30,466 nt of DNA from the NCBI GenBank assembly GCA_008000375.1, contig SMOI01000364.1, positions 1 through 30,466 on the forward strand, given 5' to 3'. The notes under the pieces were generated by a model. That model made no database searches and had not been told where the DNA came from. It saw only the letters and a list, made by a program, of their open reading frames with translations. Below are positions 1-10,063 of this stretch, piece by piece (the stretch's first letter is position 1; the number at the start of each line of letters is the position of its first letter). The DNA comes from Poteriospumella lacustris. Taxonomy: Eukaryota > Sar > Chrysophyceae > Chromulinales > Dinobryaceae. The position numbers were made by a program, and so were the translations under genes.

Positions 1-272
1 CCGATCGACCGCGCGGTCTCTGCCGCTCCGTCCGCGCTCCGCTCCGTCGCCACCGCTCCGCTCCGCGCTGTGCCCCTGTTGGTCCGCACTAATCTGTGAA
101 GTGGGTGACAAGGTCGTGCTTAGACCGTTTACACGGCTGGGGCGTGTGTCGCTGTCCGACGCACGCCGCTCTATCTACTTCGGGCGCCTCGCACCCCGCC
201 ACTTCGCCGCCACACGCCTCTCCGTGGCACCTCGGCGAATCGACCCATCCGCTACGCTGCGCGACGGCCGCC
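1..272. other. 3' flank of AP4B1, no gene seen
   Basis: GC-rich sequence with short CTCCG/CGCTCCG direct repeats in the first 70 bases. It follows the AP-4 beta stop codon on the minus strand. I cannot support another gene here. Confidence 0.5.
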
Positions 273-2984
273 TCACGGCACCGCGTGGAACGACGGCGCC
301 AGCGCCGTCACCATCGCGTCCAGGAAGAAGCGCACCTTGTGCTGCTGCGCCGCGTCGCTCTTCACCGTCGCCGTCACCTCGCCCGTCGCGCTCGCGATCA
401 ACAGCTGGCCCAGGAAGAGACCCGTCGTCGCGTTGCCGTGCTCCACGCCGTACACGAAGAACTTGAAGCCGGCGTTGTTCGGCAGCGCGCCCGACGCCAT
501 CACGAAGACCTTCGCGCCGCGCAGCACGGCCTCCACGTCCGCCGCCGCCGACGGCAGCCGCTGGAACTGACACAGCCGGCCCGCGAAGCCGTCCGCCCAC
601 GCCATCCAGTGTTGCTGGAACAGCGGCGGCGTCATGAAGTCCGCCACAAACTCCTGCAGCACCAACGACGGCGGCGCGGCCACCGGCGCTGCAGCGGCCG
701 GTGTCGGCGCGGGCGCGTCGTCCCAGTCGAGCAGGTTGACGCTGCCCACCGCCGTCGCGGCCGCCGACGGAGCCGCAGCCGTCTCAGCCGTCGCCGCCGA
801 TGACGAGGACGGCGCAGCGAACCCCGCGTGCGCGTTGGACACCACCACGTCGAAGTCCGACAACGGCGCGCGGTCCAGCTTCTACACAGCACAGCACAGC
901 ACAGCACAGCAAAGCATAGCACAGCACAGCACAGCACACGTCAGACACGAGGCCTCTCCAACACAACCGCCGCCGCGCCCACACGCAGCAGCGAGCCACA
1001 GACACCTACCAGCTGGTACTTCTCCTCCACAAACTGCTCCGACGGCATGCCGAACGTCACCGCCAGCGTGTTGAACTCGCCGAAGATCTTCTTCTTCAGC
1101 GACACTTCCTTCTTCTCCGCGAAGTCGCCTTCGATGCCGCGCGTCGCCGCGCCCACCGCGAACACCGACTCCGCCGTGCGGATGTTGCTCGCCAACAGCC
1201 GGTAGCACAGCAGCGCGCGGTCGTGCAGGTCCTGGTTCGACGTGTCGTTCACCGCCTTGCGCAGCAGCCGACCCAGCATCGCCTGCACCTCCGGCGGCCG
1301 CTGGAAGAACAGCTTCATCGTCGCGTTCAGCAGTTGCAGCTTCACCTCGTTGCTCGACTCGTCGTCGTAGTTGTCCACCAGCTGCTCCACGATGTACGGC
1401 GCCTCCAGCACCGTGCTGCCGAACTCGCCCAGCATCCACAACAGACCCGCCTTCGCGTCGCTGTCCTCCATGCGCTTCAAGTACTTGCCCACGTACGGCA
1501 ACACCAGCTCGCTCAGCTGCGGGTGGATGCGCACCACGTCCTTCAGCACGATCGCCGACTGCGCGCGGATGTACGCGTTATCCACGTCCATCAGCGACAG
1601 AATCAGCCGCGTCATCTCCTCCGACACCGGCGGCAGGTGGATCGCCAGCTCGCCCAGCGCGATGATCGCGCGCCGCGACAGCTCGCTGTCCACGTCCGTC
1701 ACGTACTCCGTCAGCTCCATCGAAATGTCCCGCGCGTTCACCGCGTTCGCGATCAGCGGCAGCAGGTCCACCTTCAGGTGCTTCACGTGCGGCACCTCGT
1801 TGTAGCGCACGAAGAACTGTCGGAACTCGTCGTCGAAGATGCCCTTCGCGAACGGCTGGTGCAAGATGCTGTGCAGATGCTTCAGCGTCACGTACTGCAC
1901 CTCGCTCTGGCCGCCCGTGATCTGCGTCAGCAGCGGAGGCTTCGCGCGTGCGATGATCTGCGCGTGCATCTCCGGCATCTGCGCCGACAGACTCAGAAAG
2001 CACTTCAGCGTCGCCAACACCGACCCCGAGTTCGCCGTGCGCATCACCGGGTCCAGCAGGTTCATGATCGCGAACATTTCGTCCTCCGACGCCGGCCGAT
2101 AGCGCGCCACCAGATCCAGCACCGTGTTCAGACCCCACTCCGTGAACTCGCCGATGCGGTTCAGCAGCATCATGATGTTCGACTGTGTGATTTCGAAGCC
2201 TCCTTCCTGCAGCTTCAGCTCGTTGACCACATGCACGACGTTGATCACCACGTTCGCGTCGGGGTCTTGCAGCATGCGGTACAGCTGCTCCACATACCCG
2301 TTCGTCTCCACCAGCGCCGGACTCAGCTGGTAGATCTTCAGCACGCCCAGCACGGCCGTCTTGCGCACATAGCCGGACACGTCCGTCAGACACTTCTGCA
2401 GCGGACGGTCCACGTACTCCAGAATCGACTCCAGCTGCAGCCCGCACAGCGACCGCAGCGCCAGACCGCGCACCAACGGGTCGTCGTTCTCGCAGTCTCG
2501 TCGCAGCGAGTTGATGCACATGATCGCCATCTCTGGCTCGGCCTTCGCGTAGTTGCACAGGTACAGATAGATCATCTTCTTCAACACGATGTCGCGCGTC
2601 TCGATCGCCTGTTCGTCGCAGCCATCACACACAATCAGCTCCACCATCAATGCTTGTCTCTGTCAGGCGCATTACTTACCATAATCATATCGGTGAACAG
2701 CCGCGACACATCAATGCCCAGCGTCATGTACGCGATGACTTTCTTCACCACGTCGCGTTTGCGCCGGATATCTTTCTCGATGTTCAAGTTCTTCAGCAGC
2801 TACACGGCGTCGCAGTCATCATCCACATCATCATTACATATATTTCATCGTTATATCGCACTGCGACATGGTGCGAGGTCGATCCTACCTGCTTCAGTTC
2901 ATTCACTTCGCCTTTTTTCTGATCGACGAAATACCCGGTGGCGGCCGCCTGGCCGATGGTCATATCGCTCATAGCCCCTGACAT
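273..2984 (-). CDS. AP4B1: AP-4 adaptor complex, beta subunit (4 exons)
   Basis: Large beta subunit of the AP-4 coat, which sorts cargo at the trans-Golgi network. I join exons 2889-2984, 2680-2799, 1010-2608 and 273-881. The introns are 89, 71 and 128 nt, all GT-AG and all phase 0, and the product is 807 aa. The 71-nt intron ends at the acceptor before GCG at 2608, because that choice gives gap-free alignment to the beta-adaptin N-terminus; readthrough would hit a stop. Residues 1-605 are the HEAT-repeat trunk. Motifs such as VRGLALRSLCGL, QEGGFEI and IMNLLD match AP-4 beta better than AP-1/2 beta. Residues 606 to about 680 are an Ala/Pro-rich hinge containing LLDWD (655-659). About 690-807 is the appendage (ear) domain. 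The start is the first ATG of the exon; a second in-frame ATG lies four codons on. Trunk assignment is firm and exon joints are inferred. Confidence 0.93.
884..938. repeat. Imperfect pentanucleotide microsatellite (CACAG/TGTGC) in AP4B1 intron 3
   Basis: About ten near-perfect copies of a 5-bp unit (ACAGC on the + strand) fill the 3' part of the last AP-4 beta intron and stop directly at the acceptor. A few copies are degenerate (AAAGC, ATAGC). In the transcript this is a TGTGC tract that takes the place of the usual polypyrimidine tract. Confidence 0.9.
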
Positions 2985-3408
2985 GGTTTTGAATCCTACA
3001 GAAGGCTACGACGGAATCACTTGTGAACAGTGTGAGAAGGATGGTTGAAGGCATCAATTTTATCATTCTTTGCTTGCGTAGTGGTTATTGATTCACTGCG
3101 GTGCCGCGGCGGACAGATATCCTCCCAGATGTTGGGTATTGTGGATCTGTCTGGGATATGGAGGTTCCACGAAATATACGGATCCGATAAGCCGGATATC
3201 GACAAAAGTGGTCCCCCCTTTTTGTCCCCTTCCCCTTCCTCCTGACGATGATGATGTGGTTCTTTTGTCTCTCTCTCTCTCTCCAACTTGTGCCACCAGT
3301 CGTGGTTCACTGACAAATACCAATATATGGAATAGCCTCCTTCATTCGCTGACAAATTATCACAAACTGATTATATTGATTAGTTTTGTTTGTACGAACC
3401 TGTGAAAA
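2985..3408. promoter_or_regulatory. Divergent intergenic region between AP4B1 and the P450 gene
   Basis: This 424-bp spacer lies between two start codons pointing away from each other, so it should hold both promoters. It contains a CT-dinucleotide run at 3268-3283 and a pyrimidine-rich stretch at about 3215-3240, then becomes AT-rich just before the P450 start. I see no clear TATA box and no credible extra exon. Confidence 0.5.
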
Positions 3409-4854
3409 ATGATTGCATGGAGAAGTGTCTGCATTGCGATCATAGCTTTGATCGGCGTACTAGTCGTCCGGGCGTTTGTGACCTTCTTTCAACAGTGTTG
3501 GGCCTTACGCAACTTCCGTGGACCCTTGGCATTTCCTATTGTGGGAAATTGCTACGACCCCAAAGCAATCATATTCTTACGCTTTCTGACATCGTTGCGC
3601 TCCAGATATGGTCGGGTTTTCACATTCTTTAATTTTACAAAGTCCTTCCTGGTGGTGTGCGAACCCGGTCTCATTCGACAGATCCTGTCCGATTCCAAAA
3701 CGTTTTACAAAGGGTCAGATTACACAGCCAAATTTGGACGATTCTTTGGCGAAGGGTTGGTCACATCGAATGGCGAAAAGCATAAGAAGGACCGCTCCAT
3801 GCTGATGAAGTTCTTCGCTCGACCCAATGTACTGAAGTATGCACAATCCATCAACGATGTCACGATCGCCGCTGTGAAAGAGTTTCTGCCAACGGTTAAT
3901 GGCGACGTGCAGATAAACGTCGAAGAAATGTATGCCACAATGACCCTGCGCAACTTCATGCGCTTCTGCTGCTCGATGGACTTCTCCGATAACCAAACCT
4001 TCGAGCGCAAACTGTGCCACATGATTTCCCAAGGATCGAATTCCGTGGGGCGAATCATCACGTTCAACTTGCCTCTCAATCCTCTTATTCCCCACGTTGC
4101 ACGAGCAGATAAGGTCGTGAAAACACTCGTGGAAGTCTTCACGCCCATCGTCGGCGCACGCCGGAGCCTAGTCGCCTTGGGCACGGCCCCATCGGATCCT
4201 CTGACTCAGATGGTATCGCACGGTCTGTCCGATCGAGAGATATTTGAGCATTTGCAAACTCTTGTGTGCGCAGGACATGACACGACGGCGTACTTTCTGT
4301 CGTACATGACGTACATGCTGGCGATGAACCCTGACAAACAAGAGAAGCTGCACCGCTGCCTGCAGGATATCGGTGGAACGACTGATTACTTCGTAGAACC
4401 TGATGCCCTCGCAAAGTGCCAGTATCTGCAGTACGTGATGATGGAGACCTTGCGGTTGTTTGCTGTGATCCCGGCAGTGAGCCGCGTGGCCAGTAAGGAC
4501 GTGGAATTCAAAGACTTCAACGTCACGATCCCTCAAGGCACCAACATTTTGATCCCGTTCTTCGTCGTCAATCGAGATCCAGAGTTGTGGGAAAACCCGG
4601 TTCAATTCTGTCCAGAGCGATTTGAAGGCCGGGGCATCGACTTCACGTCGGCCAAAGACGGGTTCTTTCCTTTCAGCTACGGCTCACGAACCTGTATAGG
4701 AAACATGTTCGCGCATGTTGAGGCAGAGATCGTCATATCGCACTTGCTGCTTCGCTATCGGTTTGCTGCCGACCCTACGTTCAAGCCGATTGTCACGGCA
4801 GGCATTTCGTTGACGACAGCGAATGGCATGCGCGTCATTGTGCAGCCTCGCTGA
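3409..4854 (+). CDS. Membrane-anchored cytochrome P450 monooxygenase
   Basis: Heme-thiolate monooxygenase that would take electrons from an ER reductase; the substrate is unknown. It is a single uninterrupted exon of 481 aa, close to the usual 480-520. Residues 5-30 form an N-terminal membrane anchor, followed by the proline-rich hinge RGPLAFPIVGN. The I-helix oxygen-activation motif AGHDTT is at 288-293, the K-helix ExxR (ETLR) at 346-349, and the PERF motif follows. The heme loop FSYGSRTCIG is at 422-431 with the axial ligand at Cys429. All core residues are present, so it should be active. The AGHDTT plus PERF pattern is that of eukaryotic class II P450s, but I cannot assign a CYP family by eye. 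It converges on the methyltransferase gene, with stop codons about 150 bp apart. Confidence 0.95.
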   Translation: MIAWRSVCIAIIALIGVLVVRAFVTFFQQCWALRNFRGPLAFPIVGNCYDPKAIIFLRFLTSLRSRYGRVFTFFNFTKSFLVVCEPGLIRQILSDSKTFYKGSDYTAKFGRFFGEGLVTSNGEKHKKDRSMLMKFFARPNVLKYAQSINDVTIAAVKEFLPTVNGDVQINVEEMYATMTLRNFMRFCCSMDFSDNQTFERKLCHMISQGSNSVGRIITFNLPLNPLIPHVARADKVVKTLVEVFTPIVGARRSLVALGTAPSDPLTQMVSHGLSDREIFEHLQTLVCAGHDTTAYFLSYMTYMLAMNPDKQEKLHRCLQDIGGTTDYFVEPDALAKCQYLQYVMMETLRLFAVIPAVSRVASKDVEFKDFNVTIPQGTNILIPFFVVNRDPELWENPVQFCPERFEGRGIDFTSAKDGFFPFSYGSRTCIGNMFAHVEAEIVISHLLLRYRFAADPTFKPIVTAGISLTTANGMRVIVQPR

Positions 4855-5005
4855 TCGACCACCGAAGAACAAACATCAAGCACCACTTATCAATGATTAG
4901 CCTGGGTTGCCCACTGTGGAAGTGTTCCACAATGTCACCAATGCTTCATTGTAAAATCCTAATTAGCAATGCGCCCGAAGGGTGCTTACTCACCGAACGT
5001 GGGGC

Positions 5006-6607
5006 TCAACGAGGCTCTACTGACTCGTCGTCCTCTCCCTCGTCCTCTTCCTCACTTCCCTCCCCGTCGCCGCTCTTGTCGCACTCACTACCGCTCTCGT
5101 CTCCTTCGGGGATGTACTCTTCCTTGCGCAACACCGCCATAAAAATGGGACCCCAGGCGCCTCGATCGTGATCCGGCAGCATGTGCCAGCCATATTTAGT
5201 CGGCTCACCGAAGGGCATTTTGCTGGGATCGATGGGCACCGGAACAACGCGATAGGCCTCTCCATTGCGACCCCGCGTGACTTTGATCCGTCGCGCCTTC
5301 GCCGCTTTGCCTTTGCGTTTCTTCTCGACTCCTCCCGTACCCACTTCCCCCTGCAACTTGCGCATCAACTTCGCAATGACATCGTCGTTCTCCACGCTGG
5401 AGAGTGCACATGTCGAGTAGACAATGAGCCCACCTGGGCGACAGACATTCACGGCGTTCCACAGCAAAGAGAACTGACGTTCCCCGTTGGCTTTCGCTCG
5501 CCCGGGAGCCCACTGCATAAATTCGGACTGCTGTTGGGCCGCATTCGAGCTGCCATTGCTGGGGCTATAATGGCTGACGAAATCCTGAACCAAATGGCGT
5601 TCTGACGAACATGGTGCGTCGAGCAGCACACGATCGAATTGGCTTTCTCCGATGTCGTCGACGAAGCGTCGCTGGGTCGCGTCGTAGCCAATCACGTCCA
5701 CACGGCCGGTGTCTGTCCAGCTCTGTGGCAAATAATGGCGAATCACATTCTTCAATCGCATACGACGGTCTGGTGAGACATCATTGCAGGTCAGAGAGCC
5801 AGCTTTGCCGTGACCCCCGATGAGGTTCAGTTTCTGCAAAATCGCGAGGGCTTTACCACCAGGTGCGGCACACAAGTCGAGCACACGATGATGCGGCTGC
5901 ACTTGCAACGCCTCCACGGGAAACAATGACGCTGCATCCAGTGGATAATAACAACAGAGGCTTGTGGCGGGGCATAGCGATGTTGTAGCGCCTGGAGAAG
6001 GCCATGCCTTAGCTCCCGGCGGAAGTTCAACCGTCGTCGGTGTTGGTTTCGCTGGTTTATTCTGCTCCGCGGTGGCTTGTGCCAGACGAGTTGGCGACTC
6101 AGGTGAATTGGTTTCGCCCTGTGGAGTTAGGGGAGCGGGAACAGTTTCGGCTGAAGCTGCTGCGGCGGTGCTGTCGTCCGCCACCACCCCACCGGTGAAA
6201 TGAAACACAGAAACGCCAGTGAGAAACGAGGGAAAGAACGGCACCGACGTCACGGGGTATGAGTCACTCGCCGATTCAGCGGATGGCAACGGCGGTGCTC
6301 CGATCAGTGTGCGAGAAAATGTGGGGTCTGCGAACCGATTGAGAAGAGCCACATGTCGAGTGGGTCGCTGCAAGGCTTTCAGCAGTCTGACCCATCGTTC
6401 TTCACCGAAGTACTGAACGTAGTATGTGTTGAACAGCTGCAATTGATTTCTGAAAGCATTTTCGAACTGATCTCGCTTTTTTTGTTGGTTTTTCGACAAT
6501 CCACCACCATCTTTGTGGTGTTTCGAAATGGCTCTGCGTGCTATGTGAGGAAATCGGAAGGCGGCTGAGCGACGGAGGGAGTGAATCTTCCCAAATACAC
6601 AGCTCAT
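5006..6607 (-). CDS. NSUN3/NSUN4-type RNA m5C methyltransferase, probably mitochondrial
   Basis: AdoMet-dependent cytosine-5 RNA methyltransferase of the NOL1/NOP2/Sun family, 533 aa and intronless. The SAM-binding motif I is LDLCAAPGGKA at 243-253. The motif IV cysteine is Cys333 in DAPCSSERH and the catalytic motif VI cysteine is Cys400 in YSTC. The SSERH continuation after DAPC is typical of the NSUN3/NSUN4 group, which acts on mitochondrial tRNA-Met or small-subunit rRNA. The first ~31 residues are rich in Arg, Lys and His with no acidic residue, consistent with a mitochondrial targeting sequence. Two oddities: a low-complexity Ala/Pro/Thr insertion at about 140-205 before the catalytic core, and an acidic Glu/Asp/Ser tail from about 503 to the end. 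NSUN3 versus NSUN4 cannot be decided here. Confidence 0.9.
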   Translation of the reverse strand: MSCVFGKIHSLRRSAAFRFPHIARRAISKHHKDGGGLSKNQQKKRDQFENAFRNQLQLFNTYYVQYFGEERWVRLLKALQRPTRHVALLNRFADPTFSRTLIGAPPLPSAESASDSYPVTSVPFFPSFLTGVSVFHFTGGVVADDSTAAAASAETVPAPLTPQGETNSPESPTRLAQATAEQNKPAKPTPTTVELPPGAKAWPSPGATTSLCPATSLCCYYPLDAASLFPVEALQVQPHHRVLDLCAAPGGKALAILQKLNLIGGHGKAGSLTCNDVSPDRRMRLKNVIRHYLPQSWTDTGRVDVIGYDATQRRFVDDIGESQFDRVLLDAPCSSERHLVQDFVSHYSPSNGSSNAAQQQSEFMQWAPGRAKANGERQFSLLWNAVNVCRPGGLIVYSTCALSSVENDDVIAKLMRKLQGEVGTGGVEKKRKGKAAKARRIKVTRGRNGEAYRVVPVPIDPSKMPFGEPTKYGWHMLPDHDRGAWGPIFMAVLRKEEYIPEGDESGSECDKSGDGEGSEEEDEGEDDESVEPR

Positions 6608-6999
6608 CGGCCTCTTCCTGGTCAGGAAGCTCGCCTGTCTGTCTCCATTGTGCTCGTTATCTAAACCATAGGTAAAGTAAAGCCGTAACAGGGCTCTAAA
6701 GCCCAGTGAAAGCCCACTCGCACATTGTCTTGTCGCTGGTCGCTTGTCGCTTGTCGCTTGTCGCTTGTCTTCGGAGGAGAAAATGACAGCTGTCCACGAC
6801 GACGACGACGATGAAGCGTTGATGAAGTGAACAAGATGGACGCGACGGGTCTTGAAGAAGACATAGTATCAGACCATGGAAGTCCAACCACCGCAAGATG
6901 CTTACAACTTCTAAACAGCCATATGGAATGGAGCCATAGCTATCTGGCAATCTTGACACTTTTCAATTGACCAGAAACTTTGCTACCTTTTTCTTCAAC
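6608..6999. promoter_or_regulatory. Divergent intergenic region with a heptamer repeat
   Basis: This 392-bp spacer separates the diverging methyltransferase and PNPOx-reductase start codons. It contains four exact tandem copies of CGCTTGT (6741-6768) with degenerate flanking copies, and a short GAC-repeat near 6798. I find no further ORF or RNA gene. Confidence 0.5.
6741..6768. repeat. Heptanucleotide tandem repeat (CGCTTGT)4
   Basis: Four uninterrupted copies of a 7-bp unit, preceded by shortened variants (cttgtcgctggt). It lies in the spacer shared by two divergent genes. Confidence 0.9.
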
Positions 7000-9449
7000 A
7001 TGAACAGATTCTCTGAAAGTTCTCCTTTTCATCGTGGGGAAGTCTCCGTACAAAAGGCCTTTGGTGTGGCTGAAGAAGCTTTTGAGCTTGGGACATCCAT
7101 GATTCATCCAGCAGTGGGGGAACATGTCTTTTCTTTTCTCATGTCGCTACCATTTCTCATTCTTGCACTGGTGGATGTGCAATCTAGTCCGACGAACGCG
7201 TCGTTACCATGGTCGAGTATGATGTACGGTCGTAATTTCATGTCAATTGAACGAAGTGGAAAGCGCATCGACTTCAAGGGAGGGAGATTGAGCAATGCAC
7301 AGAATGATCCGCTGTCAGACGTGATCTACCGAGCGCAGGGTACACGAGAGGTGACGCCGCTCGTGATTCCAATGGCCATTATGGGCATTGATTTCGCTCG
7401 ACGACGTCGATACCGCATTAACGGGTATGCCAGTCTGGACCGAAAGCAAGTGGAGGCGTTTACACCGTTATCACTGGGCTTCACGTTTCACGTTCTCGAG
7501 GCGTACGGCAACTGTCCAAAGGTATGTACACGCCACGCGCCTCTGTCTACTGTCGTTCACCAGATTCTGTTTCTCACCGCAATGTCGTCTTTGTGCCATT
7601 ATTTACACAGTTCATTCAAGCACGAGAGGTGCTTCCTCTGCCACCAGCATCAGCATCATCTGCTGCACAGCTGACCAGGTCCGCAGCAGTCAACGACCAT
7701 GTGTTGTTGTCTCCCGAAGACGTTGCTCTGATTCGCCAGTGTGATACGGCTTTCGTCTCGTCGTATCACGCCTCAGACAACGCCACGACCAGTCACCGTG
7801 TGGACATTTCGCATCGTGGCGGCCAACGTGGTTTCATCCGCGTCATCGATGATACGACCCTCGCGTGGCCCGAGTACGCGGGCAACAACATGTACATGAC
7901 CCTGGGCAATCTCCAGGCCACGCCCCATGCTGGCCTGTTGCTCTTTGATTTCGACGATCAGCAACGAACGCTGCAGCTGACAGGGACGGTGTGATTGGGC
8001 TTTGCATCGGAGGCACGTGCCAGTCGCAAGAAGTCTCCACTGCACGACATGGACAACATCGGCGACCGGTTCGTTATCTTCACCCTCTCGGCACCACCCA
8101 AGCGTACGTCACCCAACTCGCTTCCGTATCAATTCGCGTATGTTGGCGATTCGCCGTACAATCCATCGCTGAAGGGCTTCCAAGGCGTCAGCAACGTCGC
8201 CATACCGTTGTCCACGGCGACCTGTGAGGCAGTAGCTTTCCCCTCGGTGGACTACGGTGCGTTGGTGTTGACGGACATGCACCGGTGGAGCGTGGACGTT
8301 GCTACGTTTATCTTCTCGTGTGTCGTCACCGAGCGGGATCTGAGTCGCTACTTGTGGGTGCCGGGTCAATACGCGACCATCGAGTTGTACTTACCAGACA
8401 AAGCCGACGCTGCACCGTTGATGCGTTCCTGGACAGTCACCGACCTACAATACCGCCGCGTGCGTCCTGTAGGTCACACCGCCGAGCCTAGCGTCGTCGT
8501 GACACTGTCGTTGACGGTCAAACAAGCGGAGAACGGTCTCGTGTCGACGTGGCTGCATCGTCAATTCCATGAGGATGACGGTCACCTGGAGGACACCTGG
8601 ACACGGCTCTTCCCGCCGGGCTCGGGTCTCTCGTGGCGTCTGAAGTCCATCAGTGGGGACTTCACACCCTTTGTGCAGTGGCCACGTGCCACGTCGCTCG
8701 ACACATTGCTGGCAACACAGCGACGGGGCACCAACTGGGCGATCGACGCGACCGACGACCGCCTATGGCTCATTGGCGCAGGCGTTGGCCTCACACCCGC
8801 GCTCGCTGTATTGAAGCATCTGCTGCACCGTGACCCTGTCTTCCTCGCCACATCGCGCGTACGCTCCGTCACGCTGCTGGCCAGTTTCCGCAGCATCGAA
8901 GAGGCGGAGGTGCTGCGTTTCATCTGTGCGGAGGACGACGAGCAGATGACCGCAGCGACCACCGCGTCGCCGCCTCTGACGCTCCACATCCACGTCTTCC
9001 TGACCGCTCGTTCGCCGCTCTCCGCGGTGGACCGTCGCGAACAGGTGCGTCGCTGGGCCACGGCCACCACGTCGAACCTCACAACGCGCCTCTCGTCCCA
9101 GGCTACCGTGCAGCTGCAGACGCACGACCATCGTCGCATCACGTACGAGGCCATCAACCGTCTGTTGCTGGTCGATTCGACGGTTCCCACGAGCGACGCG
9201 GTGGGAGAGACACGTGTGCTGCAGCGTGAGGCGCTGGATCAACGCACCTCGAGTCGTGGGGTGTATCTCTGTGGACCGTCGCCGTTCATGCAGGCGCTGC
9301 AGTACGCTCCGACGACCCTCACCGCCGCTGATGACGCAGCGTGCACCGCTGGTGGTGCTACACCTGAGGACGTAGAAGCCAAGCTACTGCAGTCGATGCT
9401 ACCCGCTTGGTGGACGGAACGTGTACACAGCGAGGACTTTTACTTCTAA
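7000..9449 (+). CDS. PNPOx-like split barrel fused to FAD/NAD(P)-binding reductase, interrupted by an in-frame UGA
   Basis: Predicted flavoprotein oxidoreductase made of exons 7000-7521 and 7611-9449 (89-nt GT-AG intron, phase 0), 786 residues counting the UGA. Residues about 1-300 are an FMN-binding split barrel of the pyridoxamine-phosphate-oxidase-like family, with a GNCPK/FIQ motif across the splice junction and HAGLLLFDF near its end. Residues about 370-786 are a ferredoxin-NADP-reductase-like module: FAD motif RSWT at 446-449, NAD(P) motif GAGVGLTP at 563-570 and CGPSPFM from Cys728. No 2Fe-2S domain is visible. The two modules are in the same frame but separated by one TGA at 7992-7994 (residue 302). 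The same two-domain order occurs in bacterial and fungal flavin reductases, so I treat it as one gene. Readthrough, a small intron, a TGG-to-TGA mutation or a sequencing error could explain the stop. Confidence 0.8.
7992..7994 (+). other. In-frame UGA inside the flavoprotein gene
   Basis: The TGA follows ACG GTG and precedes TTG GGC. The reading frame is open on both sides for hundreds of codons, and the two halves belong to one known domain architecture. Most genes here (AP4B1, P450, NSUN, WDR24, Deg) end in TGA, so general UGA reassignment is unlikely. The next base is T, not the C of the strong UGA-C readthrough context. A potential 42-nt or 45-nt intron starting GTGTGA at 7989 and ending at AAG would remove the stop in frame. 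Confidence 0.85.
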
Positions 9450-10063
9450 AGCGCCGGCTGTCGACTCTCGGTGGCGGACCATCGGTGATCGACCACCGCG
9501 TGATTCGGTTCTGTACACGGTTCTATCTCCGTATGACCTCTGCGATAACAGTTACTTCGTCCATTTCGTACCCACACGTTACCGACCCCCGTACTATCCA
9601 GTTTGTTTCCATTTTCTACCTTTCTCTGCCTTTCTTTGCCTGGTCTGTTCTGTTCCTTAGTTCTGGCTCCGTGACGTGACGTGACGTTGTTTGCGCCGAA
9701 CGTGTGGGTGATCTTCACGACTGCGAAGACGACCACTGACCACTGTGACGAGCACGTGTTGGAGGCATAAGGCGTGGTCGTCCATCATATGTGAAAATCT
9801 AGTTAAAACCAAGTCCCCCAGTGTTAAAAACGTATATAAGAAGAACTCTAATGAGTAGGGTGGGATTTCTAAAGTGAAACAAGAGTTAAACGTTAATTAT
9901 AGGCATGGTTTTCTGAACATAAAAGTCTACCCCTAGACTTGTTCCTGTAAAGCAAAGGCAACAAACAAAAAAAGCACGAAGAACTATTTGTATTTCACAT
10001 AATATTGCACTTAAGGGATTTACAGGAATGAAGACCATACAAAGTGGGCGAGTTGTTTATTCG
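9450..10063. other. Convergent intergenic region, no gene seen
   Basis: This 614-bp stretch lies between the flavoprotein stop and the retropepsin-like stop, so it should hold two 3' UTRs. It has a TGACG tandem (three overlapping GTGACGT units at about 9671-9687) and an AT-rich segment from about 9780 with the TATA-like string TATATAAG near 9833. I see no ORF with coding character, no tRNA-like B box and no recognisable snRNA. Confidence 0.5.

Noticed and set aside
1223-2974. Long + strand ORF of 583 codons opposite AP4B1
   Set aside because: It is a His/Arg/Gln-rich shadow of the GC-rich AP-4 beta exon and runs across its spliced introns; no motif.
7992-7994. UGA as selenocysteine
   Set aside because: The position is at a barrel-linker boundary without a known redox Cys/Sec, and I could not identify a SECIS-like element by eye in the 3' flank.
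9780-10040. AT-rich block with a TATATAAG string as a possible small RNA gene
   Set aside because: No A/B box, no snRNA signature and no clear terminator arrangement; a 3' UTR/spacer is simpler.
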